NCBI GenBank assembly: GCA_963691835.1
Contig: OY829383.1
Span: forward strand, 4,836,001-4,900,000
DNA length: 64,000 bases
Direction of reading: 5' to 3'
DNA from: G963691835 sp963691835
GTDB taxonomy: Bacteria; Pseudomonadota; Alphaproteobacteria; Thalassobaculales; Thalassobaculaceae
Notes under the pieces: generated by a model
Told to the model about the DNA's origin: nothing
Database searches by the model: none
Seen by the model: only the letters and a program-made list of their open reading frames with translations
Made by a program: the position numbers and the translations under genes
Shown here: positions 1 to 8,860 of the stretch, in pieces
Layout: each line of letters begins with the position of its first letter
Numbering within the stretch: position 1 is the stretch's first letter

Positions 1-243
1 GAAGTCGCCCGCCTTGACTGGAACCCGAACCCCGTCCTGGATGCGGATGCCATGGCCCGACAGGCAGATGCCCCACTGCTCTTCGGGATGATCGTGGATG
101 ACGCCCACTGAACCCGGCTCGAAGCGGACAATCGACAGCATTGCCTGGTCGCCCACGAAGACCGAGGTCTTGATGCCCTCGGCAAGGTCGCGCGGAATGC
201 CGCCTTCGAGTGTTGTCGTGTTGAAGAAATGGTCCTGAACCAT
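1..243 (-). CDS. Cupin-domain protein, partial at the left edge
   Basis: The first 81 residues of a gene that runs off the left edge are visible. A beta-rich segment carries the cupin motif 1-like stretch HDHPEEQWGICLSGHG (about residues 50-65), in which the two histidines and the glutamate are the usual metal ligands. Small single-domain cupins of this kind are isomerases, dioxygenases or sugar-binding proteins; nothing here decides between them. The ATG at 243 has a GGGAGG ribosome site 6 nt upstream. The gene follows the alpha/beta hydrolase by 18 nt on the same strand, so the two are probably one operon. The C-terminal part is outside the window. Confidence 0.8.
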   Translation of the reverse strand, partial: MVQDHFFNTTTLEGGIPRDLAEGIKTSVFVGDQAMLSIVRFEPGSVGVIHDHPEEQWGICLSGHGIRIQDGVRVPVKAGDF

Positions 244-261
244 GCCTGCCTCCCTTTTGAG

Positions 262-1083
262 CTAGATTTGGAACTCGGACTGGTCGACGAAAGCGCTGAG
301 CCTCAGCCAAAGAGAGGCGGCGTTCGAGTACATCGGGAAGTGCCCGCTGTTCTCGATCTCGGCCAGTTGGACGCCCCGCCTCAGCAGCGTGCCGAGATAA
401 CTTAGAGACCGGTTCCGGTCTCCGTAGATGAACATGCGCGGGCATTCGAGGCCCAGGAACCGGTCCATGAGCCCGGCGTTGTCCGACAGGTCCACCATGG
501 AGCGGAACACAGGCGCCACGGACCCCGGTTGAACCTTGTGAGCAAGGGTCGAGCCGAACAGCGCGCTGGAGAAGGCCTCCGCGTGCCAGGCCCGGTCCGC
601 GAAGTCCTTGAGGAACGCTTCGGGGCTCTCGGAGGGGAAGTCCACGATCTGCCTGCTGAGAAAGCAATCCTCCGGTGCGACGTTCCCTTCGATGTTCGAG
701 AAGCTGGCGACCCGCGACTTCAGCTCATCCGCCAGCATCAAGGCCGTCAGGCCGCCCATCGAGTGACCGGCGAGATGAAACCGCTCGATTCCATAGTGCG
801 TGAGAACAGCCTTCGCCGTCTTCACAAGGAACGGAACTCCAAGTGCCGTGGGATCGCTGCAGCGGCTCTCCCCAAATCCGGGCGCGTCATACGCCAAGAT
901 GGAACGGCCGCTAAACCTCGGATGAAGGGCCATGTCGGCATAATCTTCCTTGGTCGAGCCGAACCCGTGCAACGGCACGATGGGCATTCGGTCGCCCTCT
1001 TTTCTCATCACCGCGAGGCTCACGGACACGCCATCAATCTCAAGCGTGATCCTGTCTTTCCGCAGCCCGTTGTCCTCTTCCAT
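262..1083 (-). CDS. Alpha/beta hydrolase
   Basis: A 273-residue alpha/beta-hydrolase-fold enzyme, presumably cytoplasmic (no signal peptide). The triad can be read directly: nucleophile Ser108 in GHSMGG, acid Asp222 in YGDRN and base His248 in SGHFPM. The oxyanion-hole motif LHGFGS is at 38-43. The frame is open further upstream to 1359, but the ATG at 1083 is preferred: it has GAGGG just upstream, and the preceding residues are Arg/Pro-rich and unlike a protein. The gene heads a leftward operon with the cupin gene and is divergent from the LysR regulator. The substrate cannot be told; an ester, lactone or amide linked to the neighbouring hydantoinase module is plausible. Confidence 0.85.
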   Translation of the reverse strand: MEEDNGLRKDRITLEIDGVSVSLAVMRKEGDRMPIVPLHGFGSTKEDYADMALHPRFSGRSILAYDAPGFGESRCSDPTALGVPFLVKTAKAVLTHYGIERFHLAGHSMGGLTALMLADELKSRVASFSNIEGNVAPEDCFLSRQIVDFPSESPEAFLKDFADRAWHAEAFSSALFGSTLAHKVQPGSVAPVFRSMVDLSDNAGLMDRFLGLECPRMFIYGDRNRSLSYLGTLLRRGVQLAEIENSGHFPMYSNAASLWLRLSAFVDQSEFQI

Positions 1084-1262
1084 CGCACCCTCACGCGCCC
1101 AATCCGACGGGATCGTGATGCGGCGACAGCCGCGACGGAATTGCTGTATGGGCAAACCAGCCTTGCCGCGCTGGGCCGCTCTGGGCCGCCTTGGGCTCCT
1201 CCGGGCCGCTTGGCCTCCGATGCGAGGCCTTGCTAGGGTCTCCGCCAGTTTCTGAGGACGAT

Positions 1263-1280
1263 ACGCACCCGCCGGTGCGT
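1263..1280. promoter_or_regulatory. Inverted repeat in the divergent LysR/hydrolase promoter region
   Basis: Perfect 7-bp arms ACGCACC and GGTGCGT are separated by 4 nt. They lie 15 bp before the LysR start, between divergent genes. It is a candidate autoregulatory operator, although it is not a textbook T-N11-A LysR box, and a leader hairpin is the alternative. Confidence 0.35.
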
Positions 1281-1295
1281 CCAGGACACGGTGTG

Positions 1296-2225
1296 ATGGA
1301 GCTCTGGCAGCTAAGGTACTTTGTGGCCGTTTGCGAAGCTGGCAGCCTCGCCAGAGCATCTTCGCGCCTCAACATCGCGGCACCAGCCGTCAGTCGGGCC
1401 ATAAAGTCGCTCGAGGAGGGACTTGAGGCTCGGTTGTTCGACCGGGACGGCCGGGGGATGCACCTCACCGAGGCTGGACGGACCTTGCTGGCGAGAGCGA
1501 CGTCTATCCTCCGGGATGCGGAACTGACCAAACAGGAGGTGTCCGCGACCGCCGCCCGTTTCTTTGGGCACGTCACCGTCGGCATGACACCGTCCGTGGC
1601 GGCCATGATCGGCAAGCCGCTGATAGACGTGGTCCAGAGCAAGTATCCGGATGTTCGGTTGCGGCTGCTTGAAAGCTACAGCGGATACTTGATCGACTGG
1701 ACACGCACAGGCTCTCTCGGGCTGGCCATCGTGAACGGCGCGTCCCCCGAAGGCTCCCGTATCGTCTCCAGGCTGCTTGCCGTGGAACGGCTCTTCGCCG
1801 TCGGACAGGCTGGCAGGTTTCCAGGCCCCACCCACGGCACATCACTCCGGGAGCTTGTGGACGTCCCCCTCCTCCTGCCCTCCGGCCTTCATTCCATGCG
1901 AGAGCTGATCGACGACGCCGCCGGTAAGTTGGACCTTGGCGCCACGACAAAGGTCGAAGTCGACTCCGTTCATGTCTTCAAGAGCCTGGTCGAAGAAGGT
2001 CCTTACGTTGGTATCCTGCCTCTCGGCGCCGTCATTCAGGAGGTCGAGGCCGGACGCCTTTCGGCGGCCCCCGTTGTCGATCCGGAAATCCGAAGCGAGA
2101 CACGCGCGGTTCACGCCGTCGATGCGCCTCTGTCTCCCCTCGCTGCCGCACTCCTCGGCGAGATCGACGCCATCTTCGAGCGGATGAAAGTGTCGGACCC
2201 CTTCGACATGTTCCTGGAAGGCTGA
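1296..2225 (+). CDS. LysR-family transcriptional regulator
   Basis: A 309-residue LysR-type regulator. Residues 1-60 form the winged helix-turn-helix (MELWQLRYFVAVCEAGSLARA, then AAPAVSRAIKSLEE), with FDRDGRGMHLTEAG as the wing. The rest is the periplasmic-binding-like effector domain, normal length for the family. The ATG at 1296 gives the canonical N-terminus; an in-frame extension back to 1191 is unlikely. It reads away from the hydrolase-cupin operon and toward hyuA, 65 nt downstream, so it probably controls one or both. The inducer is unknown; a hydantoin or related cyclic amide would fit the neighbours. Confidence 0.93.
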   Translation: MELWQLRYFVAVCEAGSLARASSRLNIAAPAVSRAIKSLEEGLEARLFDRDGRGMHLTEAGRTLLARATSILRDAELTKQEVSATAARFFGHVTVGMTPSVAAMIGKPLIDVVQSKYPDVRLRLLESYSGYLIDWTRTGSLGLAIVNGASPEGSRIVSRLLAVERLFAVGQAGRFPGPTHGTSLRELVDVPLLLPSGLHSMRELIDDAAGKLDLGATTKVEVDSVHVFKSLVEEGPYVGILPLGAVIQEVEAGRLSAAPVVDPEIRSETRAVHAVDAPLSPLAAALLGEIDAIFERMKVSDPFDMFLEG

Positions 2226-2290
2226 ATTGCCTGAAAGGTAATTCGGCGCGTCCGTCTTCCCCACCACACTGCCCCACTACCCGAAACTGG

Positions 2291-4378
2291 ATGGGCGATA
2301 TGATGCGGTTGGGTGCGGACATTGGCGGGACGTTTACGGACATCATCCTCGTCGACGGGGACACGGGCCTGTTTCAGCTTGGAAAGGTTCTGACCACGCC
2401 GGAGCAACCGGATGATGCCGTCATCGACGGTCTCGGCCAGGTTCTCGGGGCATCCGACGTCTCTGGCGACGCGGTGGCGCATCTGCTTCACGGCACGACC
2501 CTGTTCACGAATGCCCTGATTGAACGGAAAGGCGCACGTACCGCCTTGATCGCCACCCGCGGTTTCCGGGACGCGATCGAGATCGGCCGGGAGCACCGGT
2601 ATGACATGTACGATCTGCGGCTGAAGCGCCCCTCGCCCATCGCGCGGCGCCGGCATCGGTTCGAAATCGACGAGAGAATCCTGAGTGACGGCAGCATTCG
2701 GACGCCGTTGCGGGACCAGGATGTTCGGGAGATCGCCGAGCGCTTTAGGGAACTGGAGATCGAGGCGGTCGGCGTTTGTCTGATCAATTCCTACCTTAAC
2801 CCGGCGCATGAGATCAGGATCGGCGAGATCTTGGCCGAGGCCGCCCCCGGCATCCACGTCACCCTGTCGACCGACATCTCACCCGAAGTCCGGGAGTTCG
2901 AGCGAACGTCCACGACCCTGTGCAATGTCTATGTGAAGGACATCGCGAAACGGTATCTCGGGCGGCTGGAAAAGCGGACCCGGAGCGCCCTTCACAACGC
3001 GGCCAGCCTCTACGTCATGCAATCCAACGGAGGCCTGATCTCCGCCGGTCAGGCCGCCGATCTGCCGATCAGACTGGTCGAATCCGGGCCTGCTGCCGGT
3101 GCACTGGCCGCCACTGCCTATGGCAATCAGCTTGGGCTTAGGAACCTTCTGTCGTTCGACATGGGCGGCACCACGGCCAAGGCCTGCCTCATCATCAATG
3201 GCGCCCCCCTGATCACGCCGGAGTTCGAAGTCGACCGCCAGTACCAGTTCAAAAGGGGCAGCGGTCTTCCCGTCAAAATCCCCGTCATCGAAATGATCGA
3301 AATCGGGACCGGCGGGGGATCGATCGCGTCCGTCGATGCGCTGAAACGCCTCCGCGTCGGGCCGCATAGCGCGGGATCTGTTCCGGGGCCTGCCTGCTAT
3401 GGCCTCGGCGGCGGCGAACCCACAGTGACCGATGCGGACCTCATCCTTGGCTATCTCGATCCCGCTTTCTTTCTGGGCGGCGACATGAAGCTCGACCGCC
3501 TGAAGGCTCAGGCCGCCGTCTCCCAATCGATTGGAGATCCGCTTTCCTTGGACACGCTGGAGAGTGCTTGGGGCATTCATCAAATGGCGAACGAAGCCAT
3601 GGCGTCCGCCGCGCGCATGCATGCAATCGAACGAGGCCAAGAGATTTCCCAGTTCCCGATGTTCGCCTTCGGCGGCGCCGGGCCGGTGCATGCGTATGGC
3701 GTCGCCCGGATCTTGAAGACCCCGAAGATCATTTACCCGTTCGGTGCTGGCGTCATGTCGGCGGTGGGCTTCCTCACCGCACCTCTCAGCTTCGACTTCG
3801 TCCGCTCGGCACCTAGCAAACTCGAACGCCTGAACTGGGATAGGGTCAACGGCCACCTTGCCGAGATGGAGAACCAGGGCCGACAGGCATTGGCAAGCGC
3901 CGTCGATCCCGAGGATGTCAGGTTCGAACGGTGGGCGGACATGCGGTACCGGAAACAGGGGTCCGACATCCGGGTTGAGGTACCGCTCGGCACCCTGGGC
4001 CCCGAAAGCACCGAGAAGATCACATCGGCATTCGAGACCGCCTATAGGGCGCTCTATGGGCACACTGTCCCCGATACACCGATCGACGTCATGTCCTGGC
4101 GGGTTACCGCGATTGGCCCCAAGCCAAGCTTGGCGCTACCGAAGACAGGGCCCGGTGGAGACGATCCCGTCAAAGGCCACCGGGCGATCTACCTGCCAGA
4201 CCAGAACGGCTTCGCCGAGGTTCCAGTGCTCGACCGATACAAGATCGGCCTGGGCCATGCCTTCGAAGGCCCTGCGATCATTGAGGAACGGGAATCGACG
4301 GTGGTGATCAACGGACCCGGCAAGTTTCATCAGGACGCGCACCGCAACCTCATCGTCGATCTGGAGGCGGGACAATGA
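2291..4378 (+). CDS. hyuA: Hydantoinase/oxoprolinase subunit A (N-methylhydantoinase A family)
   Basis: A 695-residue HyuA-type subunit. The N-terminal ASKHA-fold phosphate loop ADIGGTFTD and the second loop FDMGGTTAK are present, as is GTGGGSIA, so ATP-dependent ring opening is expected as in N-methylhydantoinase, 5-oxoprolinase and acetone carboxylase beta subunits. Such proteins act with a HyuB subunit, which follows with a 4-base ATGA overlap. Several ATGs (2291, 2300, 2303) could start it; homologues usually begin at MRLGADIGG, which favours 2303, and none has a strong ribosome site. The ring substrate cannot be inferred, as hydantoins, oxoprolines and lactams are all handled by this family. 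Confidence 0.93.
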   Translation: MGDMMRLGADIGGTFTDIILVDGDTGLFQLGKVLTTPEQPDDAVIDGLGQVLGASDVSGDAVAHLLHGTTLFTNALIERKGARTALIATRGFRDAIEIGREHRYDMYDLRLKRPSPIARRRHRFEIDERILSDGSIRTPLRDQDVREIAERFRELEIEAVGVCLINSYLNPAHEIRIGEILAEAAPGIHVTLSTDISPEVREFERTSTTLCNVYVKDIAKRYLGRLEKRTRSALHNAASLYVMQSNGGLISAGQAADLPIRLVESGPAAGALAATAYGNQLGLRNLLSFDMGGTTAKACLIINGAPLITPEFEVDRQYQFKRGSGLPVKIPVIEMIEIGTGGGSIASVDALKRLRVGPHSAGSVPGPACYGLGGGEPTVTDADLILGYLDPAFFLGGDMKLDRLKAQAAVSQSIGDPLSLDTLESAWGIHQMANEAMASAARMHAIERGQEISQFPMFAFGGAGPVHAYGVARILKTPKIIYPFGAGVMSAVGFLTAPLSFDFVRSAPSKLERLNWDRVNGHLAEMENQGRQALASAVDPEDVRFERWADMRYRKQGSDIRVEVPLGTLGPESTEKITSAFETAYRALYGHTVPDTPIDVMSWRVTAIGPKPSLALPKTGPGGDDPVKGHRAIYLPDQNGFAEVPVLDRYKIGLGHAFEGPAIIEERESTVVINGPGKFHQDAHRNLIVDLEAGQ

Positions 4379-6021
4379 CCGGGCAGACGATCGACCAGAT
4401 CACCCTGGACATCATGTGGGGGCGTCTGATCGCAACTGTGAATGAGCAGGCCGCAGCGCTGATCCGCTCGTCCTTTACATCGATCGTGCGGGATGCGGGG
4501 GACCTGTCCGCGTGTGTTTTCGATCGCCGAGGGCGGATGGTCGCACAGGCGGTGACCGGCTCGCCGGGTCACATCAACTCGATGGCGACCGGGATGGAGC
4601 ACATCGTGAAGCGCTTCCCGGTCGATAGCCTTCGCCCGGGCGATGTCATCATAACCAATGATCCTTGGATCACCGTCTCGCAGCTAAACGACATCACCAT
4701 CGCAACGCCCGTTTTTCACCGTGGAAAGCTCGTGGCGCTATTTGGCAACTGCTGCCACGCCCTCGACATCGGCGGACGCGGCCTCTCCGCCGACGCCCGG
4801 TCAATCTATGAGGAAGGCCTGTTCCTTCCCATTCTCAAGCTGCATGACGCGGGACAGCCGGTCGACGCAGTCTACGAGATCATCAGAGCCAACGTTCGGA
4901 CCCCGGATGAGGTCATCGGAGACATTCACGCCCAGATCTCCGCCAACGAGGTTGGGGCCCGTCAGCTCGTCAGCTTTCTGGAAGAGTTCGAACTCACGGA
5001 TATCGAGGCGGTCTCCGATGCGATCATCTCCCGAACCGAGACGGCCATGCGCGACGCGATCGCGGCCCTTCCCAACGGCACGCATGCCTTCACGACAACG
5101 ATCGACGGGTATAAAGATCCGGTCCATCTGACCGCTGCCGTGACCATCAAGGACAGATCCATTCTCGTCGATTACGAGGGGTCGTCCCCCGGCGTCGATA
5201 TCGGGATCAACGTCGGCTTCAACTACACCGTCGCCTACACGACCTACGGTGTGAAATGTGCCATCGCGCCCGAGATCCCAAACAATCACGGGGCGTTCCA
5301 GGCCGTCGAAACGCTGGCTCCCATGGGATCCATCCTAAACGCGAAGCCTCCGTCCGCTGTCGCCGGCCGGCATACGGTCGGCCATTTTCTCCCCTCGACG
5401 ATCATGGGCGCGCTGTCGGATCTGCTGCCGGGCCGCGTGATGGCACCGGGTGCAGACAGTCTCTGGAACACGCATTTGAGCGGGTTCGATGCGGATGACG
5501 ACAACCCGTTCTCCTTCACCTGGTTTTCTACCGGCGGCACCGGCGCACTCCAGGGACAGGACGGGCTCTCGGCCACCTCCTACCCAAGCGGCGTTGCCGG
5601 TGTGCCCGTGGAGATCATCGAGGCGCTGACGCCCCTCGTCGTCCGGCAACGCTCCCTCCGCGTGGATTCCGGTGGGGCGGGCGAGAACAGAGGCGGTCTT
5701 GGCCAAGTCATGGAGGTCGAGGTTCGAACCAACCGGCCCTACCACTTCTCGGGCCTCTATGAGCGATGCAAGTTCCCGGCACCCGGACTGTTCGGGGGCA
5801 AGCCGGGGGCTTCGGGGTCTGTGTCGTCATCGGGTGGCGAGCCCGTGCAACCCAAGATCAGCAGCACACTCCAATCCTCTTCCGTGCTCACGCTCGCCAT
5901 TCCGGGGGGCGGCGGCTTTGGCGATCCAGCCAACCGCTCCAAACAAGCCGTGAAAGACGATCTGCTCGACGGCTACATCTCACCCGAGGCGGCGGAAAGG
6001 GATTATAACTGGAGCGAATAG
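4375..6021 (+). CDS. hyuB: Hydantoinase/oxoprolinase subunit B (N-methylhydantoinase B family)
   Basis: A 548-residue HyuB-type subunit, full length. Family motifs include the N-terminal IMWGRLIATVNEQAAALIRSS region and the TNDPW..SQLNDI segment that corresponds to the TNDP(Y/W) signature. The Gly-rich C-terminus AIPGGGGFGDP is typical. It partners HyuA in ATP-dependent amide-ring cleavage. The ATG overlaps the hyuA stop (ATGA), indicating translational coupling. It is the last gene of the LysR-hyuAB unit; the next gene is convergent 146 bp away, with no obvious terminator between them. Confidence 0.93.
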   Translation: MTGQTIDQITLDIMWGRLIATVNEQAAALIRSSFTSIVRDAGDLSACVFDRRGRMVAQAVTGSPGHINSMATGMEHIVKRFPVDSLRPGDVIITNDPWITVSQLNDITIATPVFHRGKLVALFGNCCHALDIGGRGLSADARSIYEEGLFLPILKLHDAGQPVDAVYEIIRANVRTPDEVIGDIHAQISANEVGARQLVSFLEEFELTDIEAVSDAIISRTETAMRDAIAALPNGTHAFTTTIDGYKDPVHLTAAVTIKDRSILVDYEGSSPGVDIGINVGFNYTVAYTTYGVKCAIAPEIPNNHGAFQAVETLAPMGSILNAKPPSAVAGRHTVGHFLPSTIMGALSDLLPGRVMAPGADSLWNTHLSGFDADDDNPFSFTWFSTGGTGALQGQDGLSATSYPSGVAGVPVEIIEALTPLVVRQRSLRVDSGGAGENRGGLGQVMEVEVRTNRPYHFSGLYERCKFPAPGLFGGKPGASGSVSSSGGEPVQPKISSTLQSSSVLTLAIPGGGGFGDPANRSKQAVKDDLLDGYISPEAAERDYNWSE

Positions 6022-6166
6022 CCTCCGGGATCAGCTCCAGCGAACGGCCCCGCTCTTAGTATCCAATCCGTCGACTTTCCAATGAAGAACCAGGTTGCGA
6101 TTTGCAGTCCAAGTCAGTCTCCGGCGATGCGGGGGAAGCCACGGCCTTTGTCTGTCAGCACTATCG

Positions 6167-7054
6167 TCATTCCCGCAGAACAGGGCCTTTGAAATAGGGC
6201 AACTGCTCGACGCGTGGTGTCCAGTCACCCGACGTCAGGAGTGCATCCAGGTGCTCCGCGACGTCTTCCAGGCGGCAGAACCAAACGTCCCGTTCCGTCC
6301 GGATCTTTTCGAGCCAGGCGTCAAACTGGCGCCATCTGGCGAGGCGGCCGGTCAGAAACGGATGGACGATTGGCATGAAGAACCCGCCCGCCTCATACGC
6401 GGCTTCGAACTCCTCCCAGAATGCGGCGAACCCTTCAGAGGGCGCCTTGACCGGCATCATGTAACCGATCTCCTCGAAATGGGCGAAGGGCGGCCAGTCA
6501 TCGACGCCCCAATGGGTCGGCATCTCCCAAAGCGAGCCCTCGGCCGTCCGCATCTGATAGGGAATGTCATCGGCCATGAGCGAGGACTCGTAGCTGAACC
6601 CATGCTCAATCAGCAGATCAATCACATCCTGGGTAATGTTGTAGACGGGCGCACGGTACCCGCGAGGGCTGCGGCCGGTCTGCCGTTTGTGTACCTCAAG
6701 CGCCCGCTCGAACCAGGCCCGGTGACCGTCCTTGGTGACAATCGGATCTTCATGAATATAGCCGTGATGCCCGATCTCATGGCCCCCATCGAGGATGGCC
6801 TCGACCGCTTGGGGATATTGCTCCATGCACCAGGCCGGGACGAAAAATGACTGCCGAAGCTCCAGCCGGCGGTATGTGGCGAGGATGCGGGGAATGGCGA
6901 CGGTCGGGCCGTAGCGGCCCATGCTTATCGGATAAAGCCTCTCGTGTGAGTCATCCGGCCGGGCCACATGGATGAGACTGTCGGCGTCCATATCGAACGT
7001 GATGGCGACGGCGCATTTGGCACCATTTGGCCAGGGAATGGGATTCTGGATCAT
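6167..7054 (-). CDS. Polysaccharide deacetylase (NodB/PuuE family)
   Basis: A 295-residue NodB-homology-domain hydrolase. The metal-site motifs are TFDMDAD (catalytic Asp21 and ligand Asp23) and GHEIGHHGYIHE (residues 91-102, supplying two ligand histidines), followed by RGYRAPVYN (132-140). No signal peptide is visible, so it is probably cytoplasmic. That argues against a cell-wall deacetylase and toward the PuuE-type allantoinases and other cyclic-amidase or formamidase members of the fold. Its position opposite hyuAB supports a role with small cyclic amides, but this is inference. It is divergent from the BtpA-like gene across a 202-bp region. Confidence 0.88.
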   Translation of the reverse strand: MIQNPIPWPNGAKCAVAITFDMDADSLIHVARPDDSHERLYPISMGRYGPTVAIPRILATYRRLELRQSFFVPAWCMEQYPQAVEAILDGGHEIGHHGYIHEDPIVTKDGHRAWFERALEVHKRQTGRSPRGYRAPVYNITQDVIDLLIEHGFSYESSLMADDIPYQMRTAEGSLWEMPTHWGVDDWPPFAHFEEIGYMMPVKAPSEGFAAFWEEFEAAYEAGGFFMPIVHPFLTGRLARWRQFDAWLEKIRTERDVWFCRLEDVAEHLDALLTSGDWTPRVEQLPYFKGPVLRE

Positions 7055-7256
7055 TCGGAACCTGCCTCTTCAGTTGGGAGCGGTGACGAAAACGAAAAAC
7101 CGATAACCAGTGCCTCCAGGACCCGCGTTGGAACCGGCCGGACCCGGCACCTTTTCCGACAGGGGGTGAGGCCTGCCCATACCCCGTGTGACAGCATCTA
7201 CCTCCGGTTACCAGAGCGGGCTTTAGCCATCCCAGGAACCACTCTAGAGTTGAGGG

Positions 7257-8006
7257 ATGACCAGGGATGCATTTCATCGTTTGTTTGGCGCGCGCGGCCT
7301 TGTGGTCCTGCCCGTCATCCATGTTCTTGATACGCCGCTCACCCTTCGCAACATCGCGACACTGACCGCCGCCGGGGCGCCCGGTTGCTTCCTGATCAAT
7401 CACGACTTCGAGGTGGAGCGGTTCCTGCCGATCATTCGCGCCGTCCGGACATCGCAGCCGACCCTATGGATGGGCGTTAACTTCCTCGCTGTGACCGGGC
7501 GGGACGCCTTCCCTGTGCTGGGGGAGTTGGAACGCGAGGGCTGCCGTATTGATGCTTACTGGGCAGATGACGCGCGGATCGATGAACGTTCGGAGGCGCA
7601 AGTCGAGGCCGAAGAGATCTCAGCAGTGCGCGCCGCCAGCGGCTGGACGGGGCTGTATCTCGGCGGCGTGGCGTTCAAAAAACAGCGCCCGGTGGATCCC
7701 AGCCATCATAGAGCGGCGGCCTCCAAAGGCGCCGGCTTCATAGATGTGGTCACCACATCGGGCCCGGCGACTGGACAAACGGCGGAAGCGTCGAAGATCG
7801 GCGAGTTTCGCGCCGGGTTGGGCGATTTTCCCTTGGCTCTCGCCTCTGGTGTTACGCCTGAGAACGCGGCCACCTATGCGGACGTAGACGCTTTCCTTGT
7901 CGCAACGGGGATCAACCAGCCGGGCGATTTCTGCAACATCGACGGCACGCGTCTGAAGGACCTGCTTCGGGTCACCAACGCGCTTGGAAATCAGAGGACA
8001 AAATGA
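7257..8006 (+). CDS. BtpA/SgcQ-family TIM-barrel protein
   Basis: A 249-residue protein matching the BtpA/SgcQ family: LPVIHVLDTPLTLRNIATLTAAGAPGCFLINHDF near the N-terminus, WMGVNFLAVTG in the middle, and a C-terminal phosphate-binding-like stretch ASGVTPENAATYADVDAFLVATGI. BtpA was named for photosystem I assembly in cyanobacteria, but most members are in non-photosynthetic bacteria and have no defined reaction. The stop overlaps the phosphoribosyltransferase start by 4 bp (ATGA), so the two are surely coexpressed, suggesting a ribosyl-phosphate or nucleobase-like substrate. A GAGGG immediately abuts the ATG, an unusually tight spacing. Confidence 0.82.
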   Translation: MTRDAFHRLFGARGLVVLPVIHVLDTPLTLRNIATLTAAGAPGCFLINHDFEVERFLPIIRAVRTSQPTLWMGVNFLAVTGRDAFPVLGELEREGCRIDAYWADDARIDERSEAQVEAEEISAVRAASGWTGLYLGGVAFKKQRPVDPSHHRAAASKGAGFIDVVTTSGPATGQTAEASKIGEFRAGLGDFPLALASGVTPENAATYADVDAFLVATGINQPGDFCNIDGTRLKDLLRVTNALGNQRTK

Positions 8007-8674
8007 CCAACGCCACAGCCGAACGTTCATCAGACAAGGGACCACGGGATGATCGTTGGTATCTGCGCCTGATGGCGCCAAACACAAAGGGCAGTGGGTT
8101 CGCCTGGCTCGATCCGACTTCAATCTACATCAACGGCTCGGCCTTTCATGACCTGTTAGATGATCTTGCAGCCGATTTGAAAGATGTCCGCGCCGATGTG
8201 GTCGGTGGGCTGGACGCCATGGGATTCGTTCTGGGCTCGGCTTTGGCGGCGCGGATTGGCGTCGGATTCCTGCCCATTCGCAAGGCCGGAAAGCTCTGCG
8301 TGGATACCGACAAGGTGGCGTTCACCAACTACTCTGGGCGTACCCAGGATATGGAGATGCGAATTCCCGCCTTCGCACCCGGCACGCGGGTTCTGCTGGT
8401 CGATCAGTGGATCGAAACCGGTGGCACCATGGAGGGGGCGATCAGCCTCGTCACACGCCAGGGGGGCATCATTGCCGGCATCGCCTCAATCGCCATGGAG
8501 GATAATGCCGTGACCGCAGACTTTAGGGCGCGATACCTCGTCGCGACGGGGGTTGTGCCGGGGTCCCGCTGGCAGACGGAGTGCAACCGCCAGGTCCTGA
8601 GCAGTTTTGCCGACTATGCGCCAGAGATGGCCTTTCCGCGTATCCCGTCGCCTAGTCCCATCGATGCCGGTTAG
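8003..8674 (+). CDS. Type I phosphoribosyltransferase (APRT-like)
   Basis: A 223-residue protein with a type I PRTase fold. The PRPP-binding loop is VLLVDQWIETGGTM (residues 130-143). In adenine phosphoribosyltransferase and relatives this reads VDD...TGGT; here the second acidic residue is Gln135. An upstream LPIRKAGKL segment (90-98) matches the PP-loop region of APRT. It is coupled to the BtpA-like gene by an ATGA overlap. It could salvage a base released by the BtpA-like partner, or be a regulator of the PurR/XpaC kind, though no DNA-binding domain is visible. Confidence 0.82.
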   Translation: MTNATAERSSDKGPRDDRWYLRLMAPNTKGSGFAWLDPTSIYINGSAFHDLLDDLAADLKDVRADVVGGLDAMGFVLGSALAARIGVGFLPIRKAGKLCVDTDKVAFTNYSGRTQDMEMRIPAFAPGTRVLLVDQWIETGGTMEGAISLVTRQGGIIAGIASIAMEDNAVTADFRARYLVATGVVPGSRWQTECNRQVLSSFADYAPEMAFPRIPSPSPIDAG

Positions 8675-8794
8675 AGTGTGTCACATCTGACCTCCCGGCC
8701 TGCGTTCACGTGGCATTTCTGTCGATCACATGCACAGGAAGCAGTCATATCTTCGCGATCGGGTTAGAGTATCCCACGGGAGTGAAATGATCCT

Positions 8795-8816
8795 GGCGGA
8801 TGGCCTTTCATCCGCC
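8795..8816. promoter_or_regulatory. Inverted repeat upstream of the aldehyde dehydrogenase
   Basis: Perfect 8-bp arms GGCGGATG and CATCCGCC are separated by 6 nt, 44 bp before the dehydrogenase ATG. No U-tract follows, so it is not a standard terminator for the preceding gene. It may be an operator or a leader stem-loop. Confidence 0.35.
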
Positions 8817-8860
8817 GAACCGCCGACCCGAAATCCTAACCGCTAACTCGGATAAAGAGC

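Noticed and set aside
2879..4063. A 394-codon minus-strand frame opposite hyuA, and similar long frames opposite the aldehyde dehydrogenase (9005-10249), ugpB (13423-14808) and the aminotransferase (18115-19365)
   Set aside because: Each is fully antisense to a gene with clear motifs and lacks a ribosome site and protein-like features.
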